DNA of 64,000 bases from an uncultured Tateyamaria sp. (GTDB lineage Bacteria; Pseudomonadota; Alphaproteobacteria; Rhodobacterales; Rhodobacteraceae). Within the stretch, counting starts at the first letter, position 1. Every line of letters starts with the position of its first letter. Under the pieces are notes generated by a model that did no database searches, was not told the DNA's origin, and saw only the letters and a program-made list of their open reading frames with translations. This document shows, one piece after another, positions 9,437 to 17,626 of the stretch. The position numbers were made by a program, and so were the translations under genes. The stretch lies in contig NZ_CANNDO010000001.1 of assembly GCF_947503385.1 (NCBI RefSeq), forward strand, positions 434,001 to 498,000, in the 5' to 3' direction.

Positions 9437-9440
9437 TCCA

Positions 9441-10724
9441 TCATTTTCCCAAGCAAAAACTTGAAAACACTTCGTCCAACAGATGCTCAACATCCACACG
9501 GCCGATCAGAATCGCCAAAACGCGAGTCGCCGTGCGAATATCTTCCGCTGCTATATCGTACAGGTCAGGACCTTTTTCCACCTTCTCCATCGCCGCAGAC
9601 AGGTCTTCGATAGCGGATTGCAGCGCCACGCGGTGACGTTCCTGCGTGGCGAGGCCCGCGCCCGATGCGCGATCGGACAATGTGGCTGACAGCCGTTCAA
9701 CGAGATTCTGAACACCCTCACCCGTTGTTCCAGAAATGGATGGCGCCCCGTCCGTCCGCAAATCGGCCTTGGGGGCCAAGACGATGTCGTCAGGCAAAGG
9801 CGACAAAGGCAAAGGTTCGGACTGCTCTGCCAGAAACACACGGATATCCGCTGCCTGCGCACGGGACATTGCGCGGGCAACCCCCTCGGCCTCTACCTCA
9901 TCATCGGTATCGCGCAATCCAGCGGTGTCCAGCAATGTTACGGCGACACCGCCAAGATCCATCTGAACCTCGATCACATCGCGTGTTGTACCGGCATGTT
10001 GAGAGGTGATGGCGGCGTCACGCCGCGCCAATGCATTCAAAAGTGTGGATTTGCCCGCGTTCGGAGGGCCGACGATGGCCACTTCGAACCCGATGCGCAC
10101 ACGCTCTGCCGCTGCAAAGCCAGACAGATCGGCCTGAATGCCCTGCTGGACGCCCTGCAACAACTGGCTCACTTCTGGCGATACGTCGACCGGCACGTCC
10201 TCATCTGCAAAGTCAATTGTCGCCTCGATCAAGGCCGCAGCGCGGATCAAATCCATGCGCCACCCGTCAATGCGTGCGGTGAACGCGCCATCATAACCAC
10301 GCATCGCTTGTCGTCGCTGCGCTTCGGTCTCGGCAGAGATCAGGTCCCCCAGCGCCTCGACCTGAAGCAAATCCATTTTGTCGTTCTCAAGCGCGCGGCG
10401 CGTGAACTCGCCCGGTTCGGCCAGTCGGGCGTCTAACGCGCTCAGCCGGTGCAGGACGGCACGGTTGATGGCTGGGCTACCGTGCAAATGCAGTTCAACC
10501 ACGTCTTCCCCGGTAAAACTCGCAGGACCGGAAAAGGCCAGCACCAGCGCTTCGTCCATGACGGTGCCGTCCGCATCGCGGACCTTGCGCAGGCTGGCCA
10601 ACCGTGGCGGGGGAATGTCGCCGACAAGCTGATGGGTGACATCAAAGGCGGACGGGCCAGAAATGCGGATCACCGCAACACCGGCGCGCCCCTGAGCTGT
10701 GGCGAGGGCAAAGATCGTATCCAT
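9441..10724 (-). CDS. mnmE: tRNA modification GTPase MnmE
   Basis: MnmE/TrmE (427 aa) is the K+-activated GTPase partner of MnmG. It has the N-terminal tetrahydrofolate-binding domain ([21 protein letters not shown]), then a helical domain carrying an inserted G domain: P-loop GPPNAGKS, switch I GTTRDVIE and G3 DTAGLRDT. It ends in the invariant C-x-G-K tail (CLGK). The length is slightly short for the family (about 450). It precedes mnmG by 4 bp and follows rho by 30 bp. Confidence 0.97.
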   Translation of the reverse strand: MDTIFALATAQGRAGVAVIRISGPSAFDVTHQLVGDIPPPRLASLRKVRDADGTVMDEALVLAFSGPASFTGEDVVELHLHGSPAINRAVLHRLSALDARLAEPGEFTRRALENDKMDLLQVEALGDLISAETEAQRRQAMRGYDGAFTARIDGWRMDLIRAAALIEATIDFADEDVPVDVSPEVSQLLQGVQQGIQADLSGFAAAERVRIGFEVAIVGPPNAGKSTLLNALARRDAAITSQHAGTTRDVIEVQMDLGGVAVTLLDTAGLRDTDDEVEAEGVARAMSRAQAADIRVFLAEQSEPLPLSPLPDDIVLAPKADLRTDGAPSISGTTGEGVQNLVERLSATLSDRASGAGLATQERHRVALQSAIEDLSAAMEKVEKGPDLYDIAAEDIRTATRVLAILIGRVDVEHLLDEVFSSFCLGK

Positions 10725-10754
10725 GCGGCAACCCCCGCCCCGTCATAACCGGTG

Positions 10755-12074
10755 TCAGGTGTTCATCGAGTCGAAGAATTCGCCGTTGGTCTTGGTCTGC
10801 TTGAGCTTGGAAATCAGGAACTCGATGGCGTCGGTTGTCCCCATCGGGTTCAGGATACGACGCAGCACAAAGGTCTTGGCGAGGTCATTCTTGTCGACCA
10901 GCAGGTCTTCTTTCCGGGTGCCGGATTTGAGAATGTCGATGGCCGGGAACACGCGTTTGTCCGCGATCTTGCGATCCAGCACAATCTCGGAGTTGCCCGT
11001 GCCTTTGAATTCTTCAAAGATCACCTCGTCCATCCGGCTGCCCGTGTCGATCAGCGCGGTCGCGATGATGGTGAGCGATCCACCCTCTTCGATATTCCGG
11101 GCCGCACCAAAGAACCGTTTGGGCCGTTGCAGGGCGTTTGCATCGACACCACCGGTGAGAACCTTGCCCGAAGATGGGACCACGGTATTGAAAGCCCTAC
11201 CAAGTCTTGTGATAGAGTCGAGCAGAATCACAACATCTCGTTTATGTTCCACCAAACGCTTGGCTTTTTCGATGACCATTTCGGACACGGCCACGTGGCG
11301 GGTCGCGGGTTCGTCAAAGGTTGAACTGACCACCTCGCCTTTGACGGAACGCTGCATGTCCGTCACCTCTTCGGGACGTTCATCGATCAGCAGGACAATC
11401 AGATAGCATTCGGGATGGTTCTTTTCGATGCTCGACGCGATGTTCTGCAAGAGAACGGTCTTACCCGTCCGCGGTGGGGCGACGATCAGCGACCGCTGGC
11501 CTTTCCCGATGGGCGACACGAGGTCGATGATCCGGGCCGATCGATCCTTGGTTGCGGGATCATCGGTTTCCATCGTCAGACGTTCATCCGGGTAAAGCGG
11601 TGTGAGGTTATCGAACGCAATCTTATGGCGCGCCTTTTCCGGCTCTTCAAAGTTGATGCGGGTGGCCGCCGTCAGGGCAAAGTAACGCTCGGCGTCATCG
11701 GGGGCTTTGATGCGCCCTTCGATTGTGTCGCCGGTGCGCAGGGAAAACTGGCGGATCATCTCGGGCGAGACATAGATATCATCGGGACCCGGCAGATAGT
11801 TCGCCTCGGGCGAGCGCAGAAATCCAAAGCCGTCCTGCAACACTTCGAGCACACCGTCGCCAAAGACTTCCCAGCCTTCGTCGGCACGCTCGCGCAGGAT
11901 CTGGAACATCATCTCGCCCTTGCGCATGGTCGAGGCGTTTTCGATCTCAAGCTCTTCGGCCATGGCCAGAAGGTCTTTGGGGCTTTGGGCCTTGAGGTCA
12001 GACAGGGCAAGCTGTTCCTGCTCTTGCGGCTGTTCTTGCTCGATCTCTTGGGTGGGGTCTTGGTCAAGTGTCAT
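10755..12074 (-). CDS. rho: Transcription termination factor Rho
   Basis: Rho (439 aa) is the hexameric RNA helicase that ends transcription at C-rich unstructured RNA. A Gln/Glu-rich N-terminal extension (1-25) precedes the Rho-N domain, the cold-shock-like RNA-binding domain ([24 protein letters not shown]), the Walker A APPRTGKT and Walker [12 protein letters not shown]. The C-terminal R-loop region [12 protein letters not shown] is present. The acidic, Gln-rich start differs from the enteric protein. It sits downstream of hemJ on the same strand, with a 126-bp leader in which no clear attenuator was identified. Confidence 0.97.
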   Translation of the reverse strand: MTLDQDPTQEIEQEQPQEQEQLALSDLKAQSPKDLLAMAEELEIENASTMRKGEMMFQILRERADEGWEVFGDGVLEVLQDGFGFLRSPEANYLPGPDDIYVSPEMIRQFSLRTGDTIEGRIKAPDDAERYFALTAATRINFEEPEKARHKIAFDNLTPLYPDERLTMETDDPATKDRSARIIDLVSPIGKGQRSLIVAPPRTGKTVLLQNIASSIEKNHPECYLIVLLIDERPEEVTDMQRSVKGEVVSSTFDEPATRHVAVSEMVIEKAKRLVEHKRDVVILLDSITRLGRAFNTVVPSSGKVLTGGVDANALQRPKRFFGAARNIEEGGSLTIIATALIDTGSRMDEVIFEEFKGTGNSEIVLDRKIADKRVFPAIDILKSGTRKEDLLVDKNDLAKTFVLRRILNPMGTTDAIEFLISKLKQTKTNGEFFDSMNT

Positions 12075-12200
12075 GGAATACTCACGTCCCGCGGCGAAAC
12101 GCTCTGCGGGATACGGGTTTGAGGAATGTCATAGCTGTCGCTATCCCGGAACCGGGTGCACCCGCGGACATAAGGGGCGCGCGGCCACGAGTCAACGGCT

Positions 12201-12650
12201 TCAGAATTTGACGACCACCGACAGGACGATCAACACCATCAAAAGCGTCGGCACCTCGTTCATCATCCGGTATTGTCGGCCCGACAAGATCGCGCCACCG
12301 GCGGCGAACACTTTGCGTTGCTTGGACAGCCACCCGTGAAAGCCGGACATGGCCAGAATCCCCACCAGCTTGGTCCAGGGCCACACGGCCCCCCAATCAA
12401 TCACGCCGGGGATCAGAGCAAGGCAGAGGCCAAAGACCCACGTGGCGATCATCGCCGGGTTCATGATCACCTTGAGCAGCTTCAGTTCCATGGTTTGAAA
12501 CAAAGCGTGTGTTTCACCGGTCAATCCAACCTGCTCACTGTGATAGACATAAAGCCGGGGCAGATAGAACAGGGCAGCCATCCATGCGATCACGGACATG
12601 ATATGAAAAGCCTTGATCCACGGATACAGGTTGGCCAGCAGGTCAGTCAT
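12201..12650 (-). CDS. hemJ: Protoporphyrinogen IX oxidase HemJ
   Basis: HemJ (149 aa) is the integral-membrane heme-containing protoporphyrinogen oxidase that replaces HemG/HemY in most alphaproteobacteria. The conserved early His is in WIKAFHIMSVIAWMAALFYL, followed by PRLYVYH and later WLSKQRKVFAAGG and YRMMNEVPTLLM. Four hydrophobic helices are apparent. ATG 12650 has GGGAG 8 bases upstream; the longer open frame upstream runs into the oriC stretch and is not coding. It is the first gene to the left of oriC, transcribed away from it and followed by rho. Confidence 0.93.
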   Translation of the reverse strand: MTDLLANLYPWIKAFHIMSVIAWMAALFYLPRLYVYHSEQVGLTGETHALFQTMELKLLKVIMNPAMIATWVFGLCLALIPGVIDWGAVWPWTKLVGILAMSGFHGWLSKQRKVFAAGGAILSGRQYRMMNEVPTLLMVLIVLSVVVKF

Positions 12651-12875
12651 CTTGGTGCTCCCTTTCCGGGGGGACCTAATAATAAAATAAAGAAAAGAAA
12701 AAGGATGATGATTTTGTAGGGGGACGGATTTCTGGGGATTATCCAGTTTCGCCCACGGTTTTCCACGGTGGGGACAGGACACCGACGCTTGCGTATACCT
12801 TTCGTTAATAAATCGATTATCGTAATGAAAACAGTTTGTTACGGGGAAGGTCCTCGCAAAAATTCTGGGACGTTC

Positions 12876-12884
12876 TGTGGATAA
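12876..12884 (-). promoter_or_regulatory. DnaA box (perfect)
   Basis: TGTGGATAA on the plus strand, i.e. TTATCCACA on the minus strand, is an exact match to the high-affinity DnaA binding consensus. It lies in the middle of the proposed oriC, downstream of the AT-rich block 12803-12842. Confidence 0.8.
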
Positions 12885-12900
12885 ACATGTATATCGTTTG

Positions 12901-12909
12901 TTATGCACA
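12901..12909 (+). promoter_or_regulatory. DnaA box
   Basis: TTATGCACA matches the relaxed DnaA consensus TTATNCACA on the plus strand. It faces the perfect box at 12876-12884 from the other side, 16 bp away, giving a convergent pair in the oriC core. Confidence 0.65.
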
Positions 12910-13053
12910 CGCGTGCACTTATCCTTGCCCCGGGTGGATGAAACATTGGCAAATCACCGAGATTGAGGGGATGTCCCCCACTTGAACGCGGCGGCGACTT
13001 TGCCCAGACATCTGGCCACAGACCACTCGCAGCTTGCACACAAGGTTATCCCT

Positions 13054-13653
13054 ATGGATGTCCCCATCATTCTGGCCTCCGGCTCGTCCATCCGCGCGAC
13101 ATTGCTGCGCAACGCAGGTGTTCCGTTCGAGGTTGAAAAACCCCGCGTGGACGAAGACGCGATCAAGGCATCGTTGCAGGCAGAGGGCGCCAGCCCCCGC
13201 GATATCGCCGATGTGCTGGCCGAAGCCAAGGCGCGCAAAGTTCACGACAAACGTCCCGATGCGATGGTGATCGGATGTGATCAGGTGTTGGTACTGGACA
13301 AGTCGCTGATGTCAAAACCAGAGACGCCGGCGGCTGCGATGGAACAATTGCGGGCGTTGCGCGGGCAGCAGCACAGCCTGCTGTCGGCGGCGGTGATCTA
13401 TCATGACGGTCGGCCCATCTGGCGGCATGTGGGGCAGGTCCGGCTGCGGATGCGCGATTTTTCCGATGCGTATCTGGCGGAATATGTGGACCGGAACTGG
13501 ACCGACATTCAGCATAGCGTGGGTGCCTACCAGCTTGAATCCGAAGGTGTGCGGCTGTTTCATTCCGTGCAGGGGGATTACTTTCACGTGCTGGGTATGC
13601 CACTTTTGGAGATATTGGCGTTTCTGACGCTCCGGGGCGTGATCAAAGGGTAA
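13054..13653 (+). CDS. maf: Maf family nucleotide pyrophosphatase
   Basis: The 199-aa Maf/YhdE/YceF-type protein hydrolyses non-canonical or pyrimidine NTPs. It starts with IILASGSSIRATLLRNAGV (the family's substrate loop) and has VIGCDQVLVLD, SKPETPAAA and SVGAYQLESEG, where family catalytic and binding residues lie. The ATG at 13054 follows AAGGT; an upstream in-frame extension from 12982 lies in oriC and is not conserved. The first gene right of oriC, it is transcribed away from it and leads into aroE-coaE-dnaQ. Substrate preference cannot be read from the sequence. Confidence 0.93.
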   Translation: MDVPIILASGSSIRATLLRNAGVPFEVEKPRVDEDAIKASLQAEGASPRDIADVLAEAKARKVHDKRPDAMVIGCDQVLVLDKSLMSKPETPAAAMEQLRALRGQQHSLLSAAVIYHDGRPIWRHVGQVRLRMRDFSDAYLAEYVDRNWTDIQHSVGAYQLESEGVRLFHSVQGDYFHVLGMPLLEILAFLTLRGVIKG

Positions 13654-13665
13654 CACGGCAAGACT

Positions 13666-14496
13666 ATGACGATACGGATTCCGCTGGCTGGGGTTATCGG
13701 CTCTCCGATTGGGCACAGCAAATCACCGCAAATTCACAAACACTGGCTCAAGACGATGGGCTTGCCCGGTGACTATGTTCCGATGGAGGTTGAACTGTCG
13801 GACCTGCGGCAGGTGCTGGAAACGCTGCCAAAGGCGGGGTTTGTCGGCGTGAATGTCACCATCCCTCACAAGGAAGCGGTGTTGGAAATTGCGGACCTGA
13901 TCACGGATCGGGCGACGTTGATCGGCGCGGCCAATACGCTGATCTTTCGCAAGGATGGCAAGATTCATGCCGATAACACGGACGGCTATGGGTTTATCGA
14001 AAACCTGAAGGCGGGCGCGCCGCACTGGACTCCCGCCGCTGGGCCCGCTGCGGTTCTGGGCGCGGGCGGCGCGGCGCGGGCGGTGGTGGCATCGCTGGCC
14101 GATGCGGGCGTGCCCGAGATTTTTCTGACCAACCGCACCCGTGTCCGCGCCGAAAAGCTGGCCGAAGATTTCGGGATGCGGATCACCGTTGTGGATTGGG
14201 TGCAGGCGGGCAATATCCTTGAGGATTCCAATCTTGTGGTGAATACGACATCACTGGGCATGATTGGAAAACAAGAGATGCGCGTGCCGCTGGATGGGTT
14301 GCGGGCGGGGACAACTGTGACCGATCTGGTCTATGCGCCCTTGCGCACACATCTGCTGGCCGAGGCCGAGGCAGCAGGATGCGTCACCGTCGACGGTTTG
14401 GGGATGTTGCTGCATCAGGCGGTGCCCGCATTCGAACGCTGGTTCGGCAAGCGCCCGGAGGTGGACAGCGCCACCCGCGCCGCGGCTTTGAGATGA
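13666..14496 (+). CDS. aroE: Shikimate dehydrogenase
   Basis: AroE (276 aa) reduces 3-dehydroshikimate with NADPH in aromatic amino acid synthesis. Substrate-binding GSPIGHSKSPQIH (near residue 12) and VNVTIPHKE (with the catalytic Lys), followed by ADNTDGYGF with the catalytic Asp, are intact. The nucleotide-binding VLGAGGAARA and TNRTRVRAEKL follow, as does DGLGMLLHQ near the end. It starts 12 bp after maf, and its stop overlaps the coaE start by ATGA. Confidence 0.97.
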   Translation: MTIRIPLAGVIGSPIGHSKSPQIHKHWLKTMGLPGDYVPMEVELSDLRQVLETLPKAGFVGVNVTIPHKEAVLEIADLITDRATLIGAANTLIFRKDGKIHADNTDGYGFIENLKAGAPHWTPAAGPAAVLGAGGAARAVVASLADAGVPEIFLTNRTRVRAEKLAEDFGMRITVVDWVQAGNILEDSNLVVNTTSLGMIGKQEMRVPLDGLRAGTTVTDLVYAPLRTHLLAEAEAAGCVTVDGLGMLLHQAVPAFERWFGKRPEVDSATRAAALR

Positions 14497-15086
14497 CATT
14501 CAAGCTGGGCCTGACCGGGTCCATTGGCATGGGCAAATCCACAACGGCGCAGATGTTTGCCGATGCGGGTTGTGCCGTTTGGGACGCCGATGCCGCCGTA
14601 CACCGGCTGTACGCCAAAGGCGGTGCCGCGGTTGAGCCGATGCGTGACCTGCTGCCGGATGCGATTGTGGACGGAGCAGTATCGCGCGCCGTGCTGAAGG
14701 ACGCGATTGGCAAACGGCCCGCGCTGCTGCAAGAGATCGAGGCGATTGTGCATCCGCTCGTCGCCGCTGACCGTGCGGAGTTTATCGAAACGGTGGACGC
14801 GGATATTCTGGTGTTCGACATCCCCCTGCTGTTCGAGACCGGCGGCGACGCGGCCATGGACGCGACGGTCTGTGTGTCGATCCCCACCGAAGAACAAGAG
14901 GCGCGCGTGATGGCGCGTGGCACTATGACCCGCGCACAGTTCGAAGCAATCCGGGCCAAGCAGATGCCCAACGCCGAAAAATGCGCCCACGCCGATTACG
15001 TGATCGTCACGGACACGCTTGAACACGCCCGCGCGCAGGTCCATTCTGTGATCTCTCAGATCAGGGGTGAACTAGGCGATGCGTGA
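14493..15086 (+). CDS. coaE: Dephospho-CoA kinase
   Basis: CoaE (197 aa) phosphorylates the 3'-OH of dephospho-CoA, the last step of CoA synthesis. The P-loop TGSIGMGKST (8-17), DADAAVHRLY, VHPLVAADR and VFDIPLLFETG are the family's signature segments. ATG 14493 overlaps the aroE stop by 4 bp; longer upstream frames would run inside aroE and were rejected. Its stop overlaps the dnaQ start by 8 bp. Confidence 0.97.
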   Translation: MTFKLGLTGSIGMGKSTTAQMFADAGCAVWDADAAVHRLYAKGGAAVEPMRDLLPDAIVDGAVSRAVLKDAIGKRPALLQEIEAIVHPLVAADRAEFIETVDADILVFDIPLLFETGGDAAMDATVCVSIPTEEQEARVMARGTMTRAQFEAIRAKQMPNAEKCAHADYVIVTDTLEHARAQVHSVISQIRGELGDA

Positions 15087-15762
15087 GATTGTGCTGGACA
15101 CGGAAACCACCGGTTTCGACCCCGAAGGCGGTGATCGTATCGTCGAGATCGGCGCGATCGAGTTGATTGGCCATGTGCCCACCAGCAAGCAGTTTCACGT
15201 CTATATCGACCCCAAGCGCGCGATGCCCCAAGAGGCGTTCGAAGTGCACGGGCTGGGTGATGATTTCCTGCGCGGCAAACCGGAATTCAAGGAGGTCGGC
15301 CAACCCTTCCTTGATTTCATCGGTGACGCGAAACTGGTGATCCACAACGCCGCCTTTGACATGAAATTCCTGAATGCCGAGCTGAAATGGATGGGTCTGC
15401 CGCAGATCCCGTATGACCGCGCCGTCGACACGCTTGAAATTGCGCGGCGTAGGTTTCCCGGCTCGCCCGCGTCACTGGACGCGCTGTGCCGTCGGTTTGG
15501 CATCGACAATTCAGCGCGGACGCTGCACGGCGCCCTGCTCGATAGTGAAATTCTGGCTGAAGTCTATCTGGAACTGATCGGTGGGCGGCAGCCGGACTTT
15601 GCCCTTGCCACGTCGACGGGCGGTGGTGCGGGCGCGTCGGATGATACCGCGTGGACCCCGCCGTCCCGTCCTCGCCCCTTGGGGCAACGCATTTCGGATG
15701 AGGAACGCGCCGCCCACGACGCCTTTGTCGAAAAACTGGGCGCGGACAGTCTCTGGAACTGA
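15079..15762 (+). CDS. dnaQ: DNA polymerase III epsilon subunit (3'-5' exonuclease)
   Basis: DnaQ (227 aa) is the proofreading subunit of the replicative polymerase. ExoI is DTETTGF (D7, E9), ExoII is HNAAFDMKFL, and the ExoIII-epsilon block is HGALLDSEILAEVYLEL, with His and Asp in place. A linker (about 178-205) and a C-terminal helix (QRISDEERAAHDAFVEKL) match the clamp- and alpha-binding region. It is the last gene of maf-aroE-coaE-dnaQ, next to the origin, and converges on secB with a hairpin between the two. Confidence 0.96.
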   Translation: MREIVLDTETTGFDPEGGDRIVEIGAIELIGHVPTSKQFHVYIDPKRAMPQEAFEVHGLGDDFLRGKPEFKEVGQPFLDFIGDAKLVIHNAAFDMKFLNAELKWMGLPQIPYDRAVDTLEIARRRFPGSPASLDALCRRFGIDNSARTLHGALLDSEILAEVYLELIGGRQPDFALATSTGGGAGASDDTAWTPPSRPRPLGQRISDEERAAHDAFVEKLGADSLWN

Positions 15763-15790
15763 AAAAGCCCGGCGCGATGCACCGGGCTTG
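15762..15790 (-). terminator. Intrinsic terminator for secB
   Basis: The inverted repeat AAGCCCGG / CCGGGCTT has a 9-base loop and, read on the minus strand, is followed by a run of five T. It lies 19 bp past the secB stop and directly after the dnaQ stop. Without a T-run on the plus strand it should act mainly on secB transcripts. Confidence 0.8.
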
Positions 15791-15809
15791 AACACAATAT
15801 CACGTTGGA

Positions 15810-16298
15810 TCAGGCGTCCAGCTTTTGGCCATCCTGTTTCCGGCGTGCGATTTCGTTGCGGTAGAGCGCGACAAAGTCGATGTTTTCGAGGTTCATCGGT
15901 GGGAAGCCACCGTCACGCGTGATGTCACTGACCACACGGCGCAGGAACGGGAAGATCATGCGCGGGCATTCGATGAGAAGGAAGGGATGCAGCTGATCTT
16001 CGGGGACGCCATCAATGAAGAACACGCCGACATAATCAATCTCGAGCACAAAGAGGACTGTTTCGCTCTCTTTGTCCTTTGATGTCACGTTCAGCTTGAT
16101 CGACGCTTCGAACTGGTTGTCTGCGCCGCGCTTTTTCGCGTCGAGGTTCACCTGAACCTGAACATCGGGCTGCATGTCGGGCGAGCCGCCTTTTTGGGCC
16201 ACGATATTTTCGAACGACATGTCCCGGATAAACTGGCCCAGCACGCGCATCTGCGGTTGTTTCGGCTGTTCAGCGGCTTTTTCTTCTTCTTCGGCCAT
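15810..16298 (-). CDS. secB: Protein-export chaperone SecB
   Basis: SecB (162 aa) is the cytosolic tetrameric chaperone that hands unfolded preproteins to SecA. Typical segments are LGQFIRDMSFEN near residue 20, YVGVFFIDGVPEDQLHPFLLIECPRMIFPFLRRVVSDITRDGGFPP and MNLENIDFVALY at the C-terminus. ATG 16298 has AGGAG 8 bases upstream; a TTG further up coincides with that ribosome binding site and was rejected. It converges with dnaQ and lies downstream of fxsA. Confidence 0.96.
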   Translation of the reverse strand: MAEEEEKAAEQPKQPQMRVLGQFIRDMSFENIVAQKGGSPDMQPDVQVQVNLDAKKRGADNQFEASIKLNVTSKDKESETVLFVLEIDYVGVFFIDGVPEDQLHPFLLIECPRMIFPFLRRVVSDITRDGGFPPMNLENIDFVALYRNEIARRKQDGQKLDA

Positions 16299-16358
16299 TG
16301 TGGCGCTCTCCTGCAAGCAATCGGATTTGCGCCGTGGTAACAGCTTGGGCGGTGGGCC

Positions 16359-16838
16359 TCAATGCTTGGTCCAGCCGGACGGGCCGCCGATGTCCTTCTG
16401 ATTTTCGGGAACTTCGGAATATTCGCCGTCAATGATATCGGATTGGCCGTGCGGCGGACGATTGGCTGCGCCATGTACGCTGAAACTTGCAACCTTCACC
16501 TTGGTCCGGGCCCATCTGAACATTGCGAGCCGGACGGCGGGCACCAGCAGGGCAAAACCCACCGCGTCGGTGAAAAATCCGGGCGTGAGCAGCAAGGCAC
16601 CAGAGAACAGGATCATCGCGCCATGGGCCAAAGCCTCACTTGGGTCTTTCAACTGATTGAACGAATTTTGCACCTGTCGCAGCGCCTGAAGCCCCTGTTG
16701 CCGCACCAGATAGGTGCCCAACACCGCTGTGATCACAACAATCAGCAAGGTCCAGCCGAGGCCAATTGCCCCACCAATTTGGATAAACAGTGCGATCTCA
16801 ATGAGCGGCACAGCAAGAAAAGCAACAAACAGCCACAT
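16359..16838 (-). CDS. fxsA: FxsA family membrane protein
   Basis: A 159-aa cytoplasmic membrane protein of the FxsA family, named for its effect on phage T7 F-exclusion when overexpressed; its normal role is unclear. Hydrophobic helices lie at about 1-22 (MWLFVAFLAVPLIEIALFI), 25-45 and 75-100 (the latter with LLLTPGFFTDAVGFALLVP, the family's core motif). A hydrophilic tail follows. ATG 16838 is 8 bases from AAGGA; an in-frame ATG at 16847 lies against the AAGG and is less likely. It is divergent from the Tim44-like gene. Confidence 0.88.
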   Translation of the reverse strand: MWLFVAFLAVPLIEIALFIQIGGAIGLGWTLLIVVITAVLGTYLVRQQGLQALRQVQNSFNQLKDPSEALAHGAMILFSGALLLTPGFFTDAVGFALLVPAVRLAMFRWARTKVKVASFSVHGAANRPPHGQSDIIDGEYSEVPENQKDIGGPSGWTKH

Positions 16839-16966
16839 ATGCGACATCCTTTCGGCCTGACCCAGCGCGGGCCGCGGTGGACTTGGCCCACCCCCTCACC
16901 TACATAAGGACCCTGACAGGCAATCGCCACCCGCGCGCCGCACGCGCATATCGTATTGAGGTTTGA

Positions 16967-17626
16967 ATGAACTCTCCGCTGATCCAGCTATTGGTCCTTG
17001 CCGGCATTGCCGTTTTTCTGATCCTGCGTCTGAAAAACGTGCTTGGCACCCGTGACGGATTTGAACAGCCCCCGTTGCCGCGTCAGGACAGCGGCCCCAG
17101 CCCGCGCCCCGATCTCGAAGTGATCGAAGGCGGTCCCGACCTCGACATCACGGATCACGTGGACGAAGGAAGCGACGCCGCCGAAGCGCTGGCCGGGATG
17201 AAGCGACTTGAGCCGTCATTCCACGTGGCTGATTTCCTTCAGGGTGCGCGCGGTGCCTACGAGATGATCGTCATGGGGTACGAAAACGGCGAACTGTCGG
17301 ATATTCAGCCCATTCTGGCCGAGGACATCTATGAAAGTTTCGTGGATGGCGTGGCCGCCCGCGAAGATCAGGGCCTGACCATCGAGGCAGAGTTTATCGG
17401 CGTGCGCGAGATGAAGTTGGTGAACGCCACGCTCGACGAAGACACGAACGAGGCCGAAATCACGATCCGTTTCGTGGCTGAACTGACATCTGCCGTCCGC
17501 GACAATGGCGGCGACATCATCGAAGGCAGCCTCACGGAAGTGAAACGCCAAAAGGACACGTGGTCCTTTGCGCGCATCATGGGGGCGGACGACCCGAATT
17601 GGTTGTTGGTGTCCACAGACGCGTAA
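16967..17626 (+). CDS. Tim44/TimA family membrane-anchored protein
   Basis: A 219-aa protein with one N-terminal membrane helix (about 5-22, IQLLVLAGIAVFLIL), a Pro/Asp-rich linker (35-75) and a C-terminal Tim44-like domain (about 80-215) containing FLQGARGAYEMIVMGYENGEL and DNGGDIIEGSLTEVKRQKDTWSFARI. The fold is shared with mitochondrial Tim44, but bacterial members are not shown to import proteins; an adaptor role at the inner membrane is the usual suggestion. It is followed by mltA and smr, a conserved alphaproteobacterial order. Confidence 0.9.
   Translation: MNSPLIQLLVLAGIAVFLILRLKNVLGTRDGFEQPPLPRQDSGPSPRPDLEVIEGGPDLDITDHVDEGSDAAEALAGMKRLEPSFHVADFLQGARGAYEMIVMGYENGELSDIQPILAEDIYESFVDGVAAREDQGLTIEAEFIGVREMKLVNATLDEDTNEAEITIRFVAELTSAVRDNGGDIIEGSLTEVKRQKDTWSFARIMGADDPNWLLVSTDA

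Larger units (their letters stand above)
12651..13053. other. Putative chromosomal replication origin oriC
   Basis: A 403-bp gene-free stretch between divergent hemJ and maf. It has AT-rich tracts at 12679-12716 and 12803-12842, candidates for the unwinding element. It also carries a perfect DnaA box (12876-12884), a TTATGCACA box (12901-12909) and weaker boxes at 12739-12747 (TTATCCAGT), 12759-12767 (TTTTCCACG) and 13046-13054 (TTATCCCTA). Genes on both sides are transcribed away from it, parAB and parS are within about 8 kb, and rho|maf-aroE-coaE-dnaQ-secB is the known alphaproteobacterial oriC neighbourhood. hemE, which usually flanks it, is absent here. GC skew was not computed. Confidence 0.82.

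Noticed and set aside
12510..12525. parS-like TGTTTCACCGGTCAAT in hemJ
   Set aside because: Only the left half matches; the right half lacks CGTGAAACA, so it is not a site by sequence.
12679..12908. Upstream extension of hemJ to 12908
   Set aside because: The extra residues are unlike any HemJ, cross the DnaA boxes and AT-rich tracts, and a good ribosome binding site precedes ATG 12650.
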